Below, piece after piece: positions 26,129 through 35,300 of a stretch of DNA of 64,000 bases. A model generated the notes under the pieces. That model had not been told where the DNA came from and searched no databases. It saw only the letters and a list, made by a program, of their open reading frames with translations. A program made the position numbers and the translations under genes. Every line of letters begins with the position of its first letter. Within the stretch, counting starts at the first letter, position 1. This DNA is from Lysobacter sp. (lineage in GTDB: Bacteria > Pseudomonadota > Gammaproteobacteria > Xanthomonadales > Xanthomonadaceae): the NCBI GenBank assembly GCA_027306995.1, contig DAHUXS010000013.1:434001-498000 (forward strand), read 5' to 3'.

Positions 26129-26184
26129 CAAATCAGTCTCGCGAAATGTCCAGACAATGCCGACATTGCATAAAGGGGGCGGCC

Positions 26185-26394
26185 ATGAGCGTCGTCGATC
26201 CACTCGATTCCACGCAAGCGATGATGACCATCAACCGGCTGTTCAAGTCGGAGTTCGGGGAAGTGCGTCTGATCGTCAAGGGGTTAAACGCCGTGGAGGC
26301 GAAGACGCTCTACACCCTTTGCAAGATCGGCATGCAGGCCGCGATGGACGATGCACTTCTTGAAGTGGAAGACACCGTAGCGCTGGAAGCCTGA
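26185..26394 (+). CDS. Small protein, 69 residues, paralogue of the 25576 gene
   Basis: The protein is not recognised. ATG 26185 follows an AAAGGGGGCGGCC site and gives 69 residues. The core INRLFKSEFGEVRLIVKG and AKTLYTLCKIGMQAA matches the 25576 protein at about half the positions; the acidic tail (EVEDTVALEA) is unique. There is no signal peptide. Element D lies directly upstream, so this gene is probably controlled by the same factor as the trimeric autotransporter. Confidence 0.7.
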   Translation: MSVVDPLDSTQAMMTINRLFKSEFGEVRLIVKGLNAVEAKTLYTLCKIGMQAAMDDALLEVEDTVALEA

Positions 26395-26450
26395 GGCCGG
26401 GCTGCGTCGGGAATATCCGGGGAGAGCGGTAGAGGGCAGGGGGTATGTCG

Positions 26451-26478
26451 GGGGAGGCGCGAGGGGGAGCGCCTCTCC
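26451..26478 (+). terminator. GC-rich hairpin after the second small paralogue
   Basis: GGGGAGGCGC (26451-26460) pairs with GCGCCTCTCC (26469-26478), with one G-U pair. The T-run is poor (TTGACATTTT), so this is a weak or non-canonical terminator candidate. Confidence 0.45.
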
Positions 26479-26535
26479 TTGACATTTTAATCCGGGTATA
26501 AAATGATGCGCAGACCCCGGATTCCGTGCCTGCGC

Positions 26536-27132
26536 ATGTCTTATAGCCCCAATACTCGTTGCACCGCCTTCGTCGACGGTCGTCGCGTCGCCGCCGGCGA
26601 GCTGCGCCATGTCGCCATCAAGGCCAAGCAGGCGGTGGATGCCCGCGCGAATGCGCAGTTGCTGGTCTTCGACGACCGCGACGGCAGCCAGATCGAGCTG
26701 GACCTGCGCGGCAACATGTCCGACCTGATGCAGCGCCTCAGCGGCGAGGCACCGATCGCGGCCCCGCAGGACGAAACACCTGCGCGTCGTGGCCGCGGCC
26801 GTCCGCGCCTGGGCGTGGTCGCGCGCGAAGTCACGCTGTTGCCGCGGCATTGGCAGTGGTTGAACGCGCAGCCCGGTGGCGCATCGGTGGCCTTGCGCAA
26901 GTTGGTGGAGGATGCGCGCCGCAACCGCGCGCAATCCGATCGCGCCCGCGGTTGCCAGGAAGCCGCGTACCGCTTCATGCACGCGATGGCCGGCAACCTG
27001 CCGGGCTTCGAGGAAGCGACGCGCGCGTTGTTCGCGCAGGACGTCGCCGGACTCGAACAACACATGGCCGGCTGGCCCGACGACATCCGCGAGCACGCCT
27101 TGATGCTCGCGGCCGACGCCCTGCATCACTGA
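26536..27132 (+). CDS. DUF2239 family protein
   Basis: The 198-residue protein matches DUF2239 over its full length, with CTAFVDGRRVAAG near the start and the family signature PRLGVVAREVTLLPRHW followed by WLNAQPGGASVALRKLVE in the middle. The family function is unknown; the conserved basic segment (RRGRGRPRLG) resembles an AT-hook-like DNA contact, which is only a guess. I chose ATG 26536 because the family N-terminus starts here; ATG 26503 would add 11 atypical residues. The MFS transporter starts 9 bases after its stop. Confidence 0.85.
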   Translation: MSYSPNTRCTAFVDGRRVAAGELRHVAIKAKQAVDARANAQLLVFDDRDGSQIELDLRGNMSDLMQRLSGEAPIAAPQDETPARRGRGRPRLGVVAREVTLLPRHWQWLNAQPGGASVALRKLVEDARRNRAQSDRARGCQEAAYRFMHAMAGNLPGFEEATRALFAQDVAGLEQHMAGWPDDIREHALMLAADALHH

Positions 27133-27140
27133 GCGCATCC

Positions 27141-28409
27141 ATGGACGCAACCACGCAACCACAGGTGCGGCGCGCCGCCGTCATCTTCATCTTCATCACC
27201 GTGATGCTCGACGTGCTGGCGATCGGCGTGATCATCCCGGTGCTGCCGCACATCATCAAGGACATGGCCGGAGGCAGCTTCATCGAGGCCACGCGCTGGA
27301 GCGGCTGGTTCGGCACCGCTTTCATGGTGATGCAATTCGTGTTCACGCCGGTGCAGGGCGCGTTGTCCGATCACTTCGGCCGCCGCCCGATCATCCTGTT
27401 GTCGAACCTCGGCCTCGGCCTCGATTTCATGCTGATGGCGCTGGTCAACACGCTGCCATTGCTGTTCATCGGCCGCATCATTTCCGGCATCACCTCGGCC
27501 AGCTTCAGCACCGCGAACGCCTATATCGCCGACGTCACGCCGTTCGACAAGCGGGCCGCCGCGTTCGGCATGATCGGTGCGGCGTTTGGACTCGGCTTCA
27601 TCATCGGGCCCGCACTCGGCAGCACGTTGTCGCACTGGGGCGCGCGCGCACCGTTCTGGGCCGCAGCCGTCCTTTCGCTCGCCAACTTCTGCTACGGCCT
27701 GTTCGTGCTGCCGGAATCGCTGCCGAAGGAGCGCCGCGTCGCCACCAACTGGAAACAGGCCAACCCGGTCGGCGCCCTGATCGGTTCGGCAAAGTTGCTC
27801 AAGCGCTATCCGCAGGTCTCCGCGATGGCCTTCGTGGTGTTCCTGTTCGCGCTGGCGCAGTACGCCTACAACGCCACCTTCGTGCTCAACGTCGACTATC
27901 GCTTCCATTGGGGCGAGCAGCAGGTCGGCTATGTGCTCGGGCTGGTCGGCGTGCTCACCGCGATCGTCCAGGGCTGGCTCGTCGGCAAGCTCATTCCGAA
28001 GCTGGGCGAACGTCGCGCGCTGTTGCTCGGCACGCTGTGCGGACTGATCGCGCTCACCGGTTACGGCCTGACCCCACACGGCTGGGTGTTCATCGCATTG
28101 ATGCCGCTGGGTGCGCTGATGGGCATGGCCGGACCGGTGGTGCAGTCGGTGATGACGCGCCAGGTCGATCCCCACGAACAGGGCCGGTTGCAGGGTGCGC
28201 TGGCCTCGCTGCAGAGCGTTGCCGGGATGATCGGGCCGCTGCTGTTCACCCGGGTGTTCGCCCATTTCATCGATCCCAAGACGCCGCTGCAGATTCCGGG
28301 CTCGCCCTTCCTGTTGTCGGCCCTGCTGATTGCGATGGCGCTGGTGGTGGCGTGGCGCAGTACGCAAGCGATGACTTCCGGCACGGGTGCGGAGGCTGCC
28401 GCTGCGTAG
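27141..28409 (+). CDS. Major facilitator superfamily transporter, TCR/Tet-like
   Basis: The 422-residue protein has twelve predicted membrane helices. The motif A between helices 2 and 3 reads GALSDHFGRRPII, and motif C-like GFIIGPALGSTL appears in helix 5, as in the drug/H+ antiporter (Tet-like) subgroup. It is probably an inner-membrane proton-driven exporter of unknown substrate. It is 9 bases downstream of the DUF2239 gene. Confidence 0.92.
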   Translation: MDATTQPQVRRAAVIFIFITVMLDVLAIGVIIPVLPHIIKDMAGGSFIEATRWSGWFGTAFMVMQFVFTPVQGALSDHFGRRPIILLSNLGLGLDFMLMALVNTLPLLFIGRIISGITSASFSTANAYIADVTPFDKRAAAFGMIGAAFGLGFIIGPALGSTLSHWGARAPFWAAAVLSLANFCYGLFVLPESLPKERRVATNWKQANPVGALIGSAKLLKRYPQVSAMAFVVFLFALAQYAYNATFVLNVDYRFHWGEQQVGYVLGLVGVLTAIVQGWLVGKLIPKLGERRALLLGTLCGLIALTGYGLTPHGWVFIALMPLGALMGMAGPVVQSVMTRQVDPHEQGRLQGALASLQSVAGMIGPLLFTRVFAHFIDPKTPLQIPGSPFLLSALLIAMALVVAWRSTQAMTSGTGAEAAAA

Positions 28410-28442
28410 GATGGGACGGTTATCCGCCGGAGCCCTTCATCC

Positions 28443-30353
28443 ATGTTGCGTCGCAGCTTGCCCGCCCTCGCCATTCTCCCCCTCGCGCTCGCATCCGCCC
28501 TCGCCTCGGCGCAGACGGTGCCGGAGCCCAAGGACGTCGATTTCCCTGGTGGCCCCGTCACCATCGAAGTCGATGCCACCGATCTTTCCCAGCGCATCTT
28601 CAAGGTCAAGGAAGTCATTCCCGCCAGTCAGGGCACGCTGACCCTGCTGTACTCGCAGTGGATTCCCGGCCAGCACAGCCCGAGTGGCCCGATCGACAAG
28701 ATGGCCGGCTTCGTGTTCACCGCCAACGGCAAGCGCCTGAGCTGGAAGCGCGATCCCGCCAACGTCTACGCCTTCCATGTCGAAGTGCCGGCAGGCGCGT
28801 CCAGCGTAACGGCTGAATATCAGTACCTGTCGCCGGCGAGCAGCGCCGAAGGCGGCGCGGCGATGACGCCGAAGCTGCTCAACCTGAAGTGGAACACCGT
28901 GCTGCTGTATCCGGCCGGTTACTACGGCGCGCGCATTCCGTTCGTCGCCAAGGTGCGTTACCCGACTGGCTGGACCGCGTTCACCGCGCTCGATGTCGCA
29001 TCGAAGGCCGGCGACGTCGTCACCTACAAGCAGGAACCGTTCGACATCCTGGTCGATTCGCCGGTGTTCGCCGGTCGCTACGCCAAGGACTACGACCTGA
29101 CGCCGGAAGGCAGCAAGGTGCCGGTGCACCTGAGCGTGGTCGCCGACGAAGCGGACCAGCTCGTCGCCAAGCCCAAGCATCTCGAGCAGCACAAGGAACT
29201 GGTGCGCCAGGCGCTCAAGCTCTACGGCGGCCAGCACTACGATCACTACAACCTGTTGTTCTCGCTGTCGGAACAGCTGACCGGCAACGGCCTGGAACAC
29301 CAGCGTTCCAGCGAGAACGGCGTCGATACCGGCTACTTCAAGGACTGGAACGAGAAGGACGGCAGCTATGACCTGTTGCCGCACGAATACACCCACTCCT
29401 GGAACGGCAAGTACCGCCGCGGCGCCGACCTGTGGGTGCCGAATCTCAACACCCCGATGCAGGACTCGCTGCTGTGGGTGTACGAAGGCCAGACCCAGTA
29501 CTGGGGCAACGTGCTGGCGGCGCGTTCCGGCCTGCGTCCGATCGATCGTTCGCGTGACACCCTGGCGATGGTCGTCGCGACGTACCAGGACAACCGCCCG
29601 GGCCTGCAGTGGCGCAGCGTGCAGGACACCACCAACGATCCGACCATCGCCCAGCGTCGTCCCAAGCCGTATCGCGGCTACCAGATGAGCGAGGACTACT
29701 ATTCCGCCGGCCAGCTGATCTGGTTGGGCGCCGACGCGATCATCCGCCAGAAGACCAATAACCAGAAGTCGCTGGACGATTTTGCCAAGGCCTTCTTCGG
29801 CGTCAACGACGGCGAATGGCGCAAGCAGAACACCTACAAGTTCGAAGACGTGGTCGCCACGCTCAACGGCGTCGTGCCCTACGACTGGGCGAACTACCTG
29901 CGTGATCGCCTCGACGGCCGCGTGCCGTTCGCCAACACCATCGAATCCACCGGCTGGAAGCTGGTCTACAAGGACGAGCCGAACGCCGCCGCCAAGGCGG
30001 GTGGCCGTCGCGGCGGCGGTGGTGGCGGTGACTTCGTCTATTCGATCGGCCTGGCGCTGGACAAGGACGGCAAGGTCGGCGAAGCGCGCTGGGACGGTCC
30101 GGCCTTCAACGCCGGCATCGGCACCGGCAACACGATCGTCGCGGTCAACGATGTCGAGTACAGCAAGGACGCGCTCAGCGATGCGATCAAGGCCGCCAAG
30201 ACCGACAAGGCGCCGATTCGCTTGCTGGTCAAGGACTTCAACCAGTACCGCAACGTCAGCCTCGACTATCACGGCGGCCTGCGTTACCCCGCCTTGGAGC
30301 GTATCCCCAATACTCAGGATTATCTGACGGACATCTTCTCGCCGAAGAAGTAA
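28443..30353 (+). CDS. Secreted M61-family metallopeptidase with PDZ domain
   Basis: The 636-residue protein has a signal peptide (cleaved near ALASAQ) and the M61 layout: an N-terminal beta domain, a catalytic domain with the zinc motif HEYTH (314-318) in PHEYTHSWNGKYRRG, and a C-terminal PDZ domain (about 530-605, GIGTGNTIVAVNDVEYS). M61 enzymes are glycyl-type aminopeptidases, usually periplasmic. A Gly-rich loop (GGRRGGGGGGDF, about 520) precedes the PDZ. The start ATG 28443 is the only good one. Confidence 0.94.
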   Translation: MLRRSLPALAILPLALASALASAQTVPEPKDVDFPGGPVTIEVDATDLSQRIFKVKEVIPASQGTLTLLYSQWIPGQHSPSGPIDKMAGFVFTANGKRLSWKRDPANVYAFHVEVPAGASSVTAEYQYLSPASSAEGGAAMTPKLLNLKWNTVLLYPAGYYGARIPFVAKVRYPTGWTAFTALDVASKAGDVVTYKQEPFDILVDSPVFAGRYAKDYDLTPEGSKVPVHLSVVADEADQLVAKPKHLEQHKELVRQALKLYGGQHYDHYNLLFSLSEQLTGNGLEHQRSSENGVDTGYFKDWNEKDGSYDLLPHEYTHSWNGKYRRGADLWVPNLNTPMQDSLLWVYEGQTQYWGNVLAARSGLRPIDRSRDTLAMVVATYQDNRPGLQWRSVQDTTNDPTIAQRRPKPYRGYQMSEDYYSAGQLIWLGADAIIRQKTNNQKSLDDFAKAFFGVNDGEWRKQNTYKFEDVVATLNGVVPYDWANYLRDRLDGRVPFANTIESTGWKLVYKDEPNAAAKAGGRRGGGGGGDFVYSIGLALDKDGKVGEARWDGPAFNAGIGTGNTIVAVNDVEYSKDALSDAIKAAKTDKAPIRLLVKDFNQYRNVSLDYHGGLRYPALERIPNTQDYLTDIFSPKK

Positions 30354-30455
30354 TCTATTGCCGGAGGGGACCACCGGAGCGGTCCGTATGTGAGGCTGAT
30401 CTAATCAGGCATTCACGTACGGACTGCTACCGTGGAAACGGCAATATCCGGGGAT

Positions 30456-31373
30456 ATGAAAATGCGTACGTGGTGGTTGGCGATCGCGATGGCACTGGCT
30501 GCTGCCGGTGCCCAGGCGGACGTCCCGAAGACAGCGCCCAAGGCGAAGACCAAACCGGCGGCGACGGCGGCCAAGACCAGCGCCGTGCCGATTCCGGCGA
30601 CCCAGCAGGACATCGATGCCGATGCGGCGATCCTGCAGCCTGGCAGTTTTTCCTGGGCGCCAGATCGTTCGCCGAACGGTCCCGTGGTCCTGGTGGTCAG
30701 CCTGCCCGAACAGCGCATGCACGTATATCGCAATGGCGTGCGCATCGCCGTCTCCACCGTCAGCACCGGCATCAAGGGTCGCGATACCCCGCCCGGCAGC
30801 TATGAAATCCTGCAAAAACAGCTGATGCACCACTCCAACCTGTATGACGACGCGCCGATGCCGTTCATGCAGCGCATCACCTGGGATGGACTCGCGCTGC
30901 ACGCCGGTCGCCTGCCCGGCCATCCGGCCAGCCACGGTTGCGTGCGCCTGCCGCGCGCCTTCGCCGAGAAGCTCTACGGCATCACCAAGCTGGGCGCGCG
31001 CGTGGTGATCAGCGAAGACAGTGGTCTTGGCGATCTCGACAACCTGGTGCATCCGGGACCGGACGCGCCGATCGATGCGATCAGCGGCCTGCCCATCCTC
31101 GATGCCTCCCCGGGCGTGTTGCCGCCACCGAAGCAGCTGGCGAAGAAGGACGACGCCAAGTCCGGCAAGAAGGCCAAGACGGACGCCGACAGCAGCGATC
31201 AAGCGCCGACTCCGGCGACCACGGATGCCGCAATCGCCCCGGCTGCCGAGCCGAAGCCTGAACCATTGCCAACTCCGATCGACGACCCGGCGATGAAGGT
31301 CCAGAAGCCCGCCGAGGACACCAAAAATCAGGAAGTTCCGGCCGCGCCGGCGCCCGCCAAGCCCGCGCGCTGA
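30456..31373 (+). CDS. L,D-transpeptidase (YkuD domain)
   Basis: This enzyme forms or edits L,D cross-links in peptidoglycan or anchors proteins to it. Signal peptide at the start, then a YkuD domain with the catalytic HAGRLPGHPASHGCVRLP motif (active-site Cys in SHGCVR). The last 100 residues are Pro/Ala/Lys/Glu rich and probably disordered. ATG 30456 follows GGGG closely; ATG 30432 and 30462 are alternatives. A second L,D-transpeptidase of another subfamily follows after a structured intergenic region. Confidence 0.92.
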   Translation: MKMRTWWLAIAMALAAAGAQADVPKTAPKAKTKPAATAAKTSAVPIPATQQDIDADAAILQPGSFSWAPDRSPNGPVVLVVSLPEQRMHVYRNGVRIAVSTVSTGIKGRDTPPGSYEILQKQLMHHSNLYDDAPMPFMQRITWDGLALHAGRLPGHPASHGCVRLPRAFAEKLYGITKLGARVVISEDSGLGDLDNLVHPGPDAPIDAISGLPILDASPGVLPPPKQLAKKDDAKSGKKAKTDADSSDQAPTPATTDAAIAPAAEPKPEPLPTPIDDPAMKVQKPAEDTKNQEVPAAPAPAKPAR

Positions 31374-31386
31374 GCGGCTTCCAGCC

Positions 31387-31431
31387 GTCTGAATGCGGGG
31401 GCGGGCCCCGTTTTGAGTTCCGCATTCAGAC
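31387..31431 (+). terminator. Nested inverted repeat with internal terminator-like hairpin
   Basis: GTCTGAATGCGG (31387-31398) and CCGCATTCAGAC (31420-31431) form a perfect 12-bp stem; between them GGGGC-GG-GCCCC-GTTTT resembles a short terminator. The two structures are mutually compatible only in part, which could make a switch, but plain termination after the first L,D-transpeptidase gene is the simplest reading. Confidence 0.6.
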
Positions 31432-31464
31432 AAATCAAGAGCTTGTGCGTGTATTGTCACGCAC

Positions 31465-32310
31465 ATGAGGAAACTTCACGCGGTCTTCATCTCGCTCGCG
31501 GCGTCCACGTTGATGAGCTGTTCCACGGTCCCCGAGCATGGTGCATCCGCGTCAGCCGTCGTCGTGCCCCCGGCACGTGCGGCCCAAGGCGTGATCGAAC
31601 GCCTCCCCGATGCCTCATCCACCCAGCTCGATCCCAACGCCGCCACCTTGGCGCGCCTGGAAACGCTGGCGCCGGAAGCCGATCCCGGCGTGCTGGCGCT
31701 GGCGCTGGAAGCGCGCAACTGCGCGATCCGCAGTGGCGAGGTCGACCAGGACGCCAAGTTGGCGGTGATCGACTATTCGCGGCCGTCCACCGACAAGCGC
31801 CTGTGGGTGTTCGACGTCGCTCATGACCAATTGCTGTTCCGCGAGCTGGTGGCCCATGGCCAGGGCAGCGGCGACAACTACGCGACGCATTTCTCCAACC
31901 AGGACAACAGCCACCAGACCAGTCTCGGGCTGTTCCTGACCGCCGAAACCTATATCGGCAACAACGGCTATTCGCTCAAGCTTGACGGCGTCGAACGCGG
32001 CTTCAACGACAACGCCCGTTCGCGTGCGATCGTCATGCACGGCGCGTGGTACGTGACTCCCGAGATGGTGGCGAGCAAAGGTCGTATCGGTCGCAGCCAT
32101 GGCTGCCCGGCGCTGAACCAAGGCATCGCGCGCCGGGTGATCGACACCATGAAGGGCCGCCAGTTGCTGTTCTCCTACGCCAACGATGCGGCGTGGCTGC
32201 ATCGCGGACAGTCGTTCGCCTGCGATGGCCGCAGCGCCGACCAGATCGTGGCCGCAGCGCGCGCGCTGCGTGGCGGCATGCAGCGGATGGCCGCCGCTTC
32301 GGCACCCTGA
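31465..32310 (+). CDS. Lipoprotein with murein L,D-transpeptidase catalytic domain (YkuD_2 type)
   Basis: This 281-residue protein has a signal peptide ending in lipobox LMSC, so it is likely outer- or inner-membrane anchored. The catalytic region carries FLTAETYIGNNGYSL, then IVMHGAWYV and SHGCPALNQ with the active-site Cys, typical of the PF13645 L,D-transpeptidase-like family found in proteobacteria. It differs from the YkuD enzyme just upstream, so the two are not recent duplicates. Confidence 0.9.
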   Translation: MRKLHAVFISLAASTLMSCSTVPEHGASASAVVVPPARAAQGVIERLPDASSTQLDPNAATLARLETLAPEADPGVLALALEARNCAIRSGEVDQDAKLAVIDYSRPSTDKRLWVFDVAHDQLLFRELVAHGQGSGDNYATHFSNQDNSHQTSLGLFLTAETYIGNNGYSLKLDGVERGFNDNARSRAIVMHGAWYVTPEMVASKGRIGRSHGCPALNQGIARRVIDTMKGRQLLFSYANDAAWLHRGQSFACDGRSADQIVAAARALRGGMQRMAAASAP

Positions 32311-32331
32311 GCCCGGATCCGTGACGCAACA

Positions 32332-32357
32332 AAAAGCCCCGCCGAAGCGGGGCTTTT
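32332..32357. terminator. Bidirectional rho-independent terminator
   Basis: AAAAGCCCCGC (32332-32342), tetraloop CGAA, GCGGGGCTTTT (32347-32357): a perfect 11-bp stem with A- and T-runs on both sides, ending the L,D-transpeptidase (plus) and the oxidoreductase (minus) genes. Confidence 0.92.
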
Positions 32358-32377
32358 GTTTTGCCTGGAAGTAACGG

Positions 32378-35300
32378 TTACGCCACCTGCACCACGCGCA
32401 ACGGGTTGCTCCACTCCTTGAGCAGTTCCGCTTCGCGTGCCTTGGCCTTGGCGAAGTTCGCTTCCTTGACGTGGCCGTAGCCGCGGATGTGTTCCGGCAC
32501 GCTGGCGATTTCGGCGGCGAGGCCGACGTTGCCGGCATCGAGCGTCTTCAGCAGCGTCTCGATGGTCGCACGGTAGTCCTCGATCAGCTGGCGTTCCATC
32601 TTGCGTTCTTCGGTATAGCCGAACACGTCGAAGGTGCCACCACGCAGCGACTTCAGCTTCGCCAGCTGCTTGAACGCCTTCATCATCCACGGGCCGTACT
32701 GCTTCTTGATCAGGCGACCCTTGGCGTCCTTCTTTGCGAACAACGGCGGCGCGAGGTGGAACTTCAGGGTGACGTCGCCTTCGAACTGCTGGGCGATGCG
32801 ACGCTGGAACTCGCCGCTGGTGTACAGGCGCGCGACTTCGTATTCGTCCTTGTAGGCCATCAGCTTGAACAGGTAGCGCGCGACGGCTTCGGTCAGCGCG
32901 GTGGAACCCGGTGCGTGGCGATGTTCGAAATCGCGGACGTTGTTGACGAAGCCGCGGTAACGCTCGGCGTAGGTGCCGTCCTGGTAGTCGGTGAGGAAGC
33001 CGACGCGACGCGCGATCACTTCATCGAGCGAACGCGACAGGCGGGCATCGTCCAGCGGCAGGAAGGCGACGCCTTCGTCGAAGTGGGCGGGGACGCGACG
33101 GATTTCGCTTTCCGAATACGTCGCGGTTGGCGACAGGCCCGACTCGTGGCCTTCGTTGGCGGTCGGCGCGAGCATCGGCAACTTGTGCGGTGTGGCTTCT
33201 GCCTTGGTCGGGGCGTTGCGGACGATGCCGGCGGCCTCGATCACGGCCGGCATGTCGACGGCGGCGAGGCGGCCCCAGGCGAACGCGGTCTTGTTCATCG
33301 CGACCGCGGCGCCATTCAATTCGACCGCGCGCATCAGCGCCTCGAACGAAATCGGCACCAGTCCCTTCTGCCAGGCATAGCCGAGGATGAAGAGGTTGGC
33401 GGCGATGGCATCGCCCATCAGCGCTGTGGCGAGTTCGGTGGCATCGACGGTCAGCGGTGCGGCACCATCGAGCGCGGTACGCACGGCAGCGACGATGTCG
33501 GCGGCCGGGAACTGCATGTCGGGACGGGTGGTGAAGGTGCCCGGCATCGCTTCGTAGGTGTTCAACACCACCGAGGTGCGACCGGCGCGGATCTTCGACA
33601 GCGCCCAGTAATCATTGACCACCACCATGTCGCAACCGAGCACGAGGTCGGCTTCACCGGCGGCAATACGTACGGCATGGATGTCGTTCGGCGTGCGCGC
33701 AATGCGGATATGTGTGGTGACGGCGCCGCCCTTCTGGGCGAGACCGGTTTGATCGAGCACGCTGGAGCCCTTGGCTTCGAGATGACCGGCCATGCCGAGC
33801 AGCGCACCGATGGTCACGACGCCAGTGCCGCCGACGCCGGTGATCAGGATGTTCCAGGGCTTGTCGAGATCGGTCGCGAACCGCGGTTCCGGCAGGTCTT
33901 CGAGGCGATGCGCGACGTTGGCGCGCTTGCCCTTCTTCAGCTGGCCGCCTTCGACGGTGACGAAGCTCGGGCAGAAGCCCTCGACGCAGCTGAAGTCCTT
34001 GTTGCAGTTCGACTGGTCGATGTCGCGCTTGCGGCCGAACTCGGTTTCCTTGGGCAGCACCGAGACGCAGAACGATTTCTCGCCGCAGTCGCCGCAGCCT
34101 TCGCAGACCAACGAGTTGATGACGACGCGCTTGTTGGGATCGACCATCTTGCCGCGCTTGCGGCGGCGACGCTTCTCGGTGGCGCAGGTCTGGTCGTAGA
34201 TCAGCACCGACGTGCCCTTGACCGTGCGCAGCTGTTCCTGCACGGCTTCCAGTTCGCGGCGGTCGTGGAATTCCACTTCCTTCGGGAACAGATAGCGCTG
34301 CCGCGTCCACTTGGTGATGTCATCCGACACCAGCGCGATGGTGTGCACGCCTTCGGCCAGCATTTGGTGCGCGATCTGCGGGACGCTGAGGGTGCCGTCC
34401 ACCGGCTGGCCGCCGGTCATCGCCACCGCGTCGTTGTAGAGGATCTTGTAGGTGATGTTGACGCCGGCCGCGATCGACTGGCGGATCGCCAGCGAGCCGC
34501 TGTGGAAATAGGTGCCGTCGCCGAGGTTCTGGAAGATGTGCGGGGTGTCAGTGAAGTTCGCCTGGCCCGCCCACGTCACGCCTTCGCCACCCATGTGGGT
34601 GAAGGTGTCGGTGTTGCGATCCATCCACGTCACCATGTAGTGACAGCCGATGCCTGCCGATGCGCGCGAGCCTTCCGGCACCTTGGTCGACGAGTTGTGC
34701 GGGCAACCCGAGCAGTAGTGCGGCACGCGCGGGAAGTTGGCGCGCGGCAGGGCGAGTTCGCCTTCCTTGCCTTCCATCCACGCCAGCACGTTGCGGATCT
34801 GCTCGGAGTCGTGGAAGCGCTGGATGCGCTTGGCGATGACGCCGGCGATGCGCGCGGGCGTCAGTTCGCCGGTCGAGGGCAGGATCCATTCGCCGGACTC
34901 GTCGAACTTGCCGACGATGCTCGGGCGTGCGCCGTCGAAGTTGTAGAACAACTCCTTCATCTGCGACTCGATGAAGCTGTGCTTTTCCTCGACGACGAGG
35001 ATGTCCTGCAGGCCGCGGGCGAAGGCGCGGATGCCCTGCGGTTCCAGCGGCCAGGTCATCGCGACCTTGTAGACGCGGATGCCGAGATCGGCGCAGGCCT
35101 TGGCGTCGAGGCCGAGGTATTCGAGCGCCTGCAGTACGTCGAGATAGCTCTTGCCGGTGGTGACGATGCCGAGGCGCGCGTTGGGCGAATCGATGACGAC
35201 GCGATCGAGCTTGTTCGCCCGCGCGAACGCCTGCGCGGCCTTGACCGCATAGCGATGCAGGCGCATTTCCTGGTCGAGCGGCGGATCCGGCCAGCGGATG

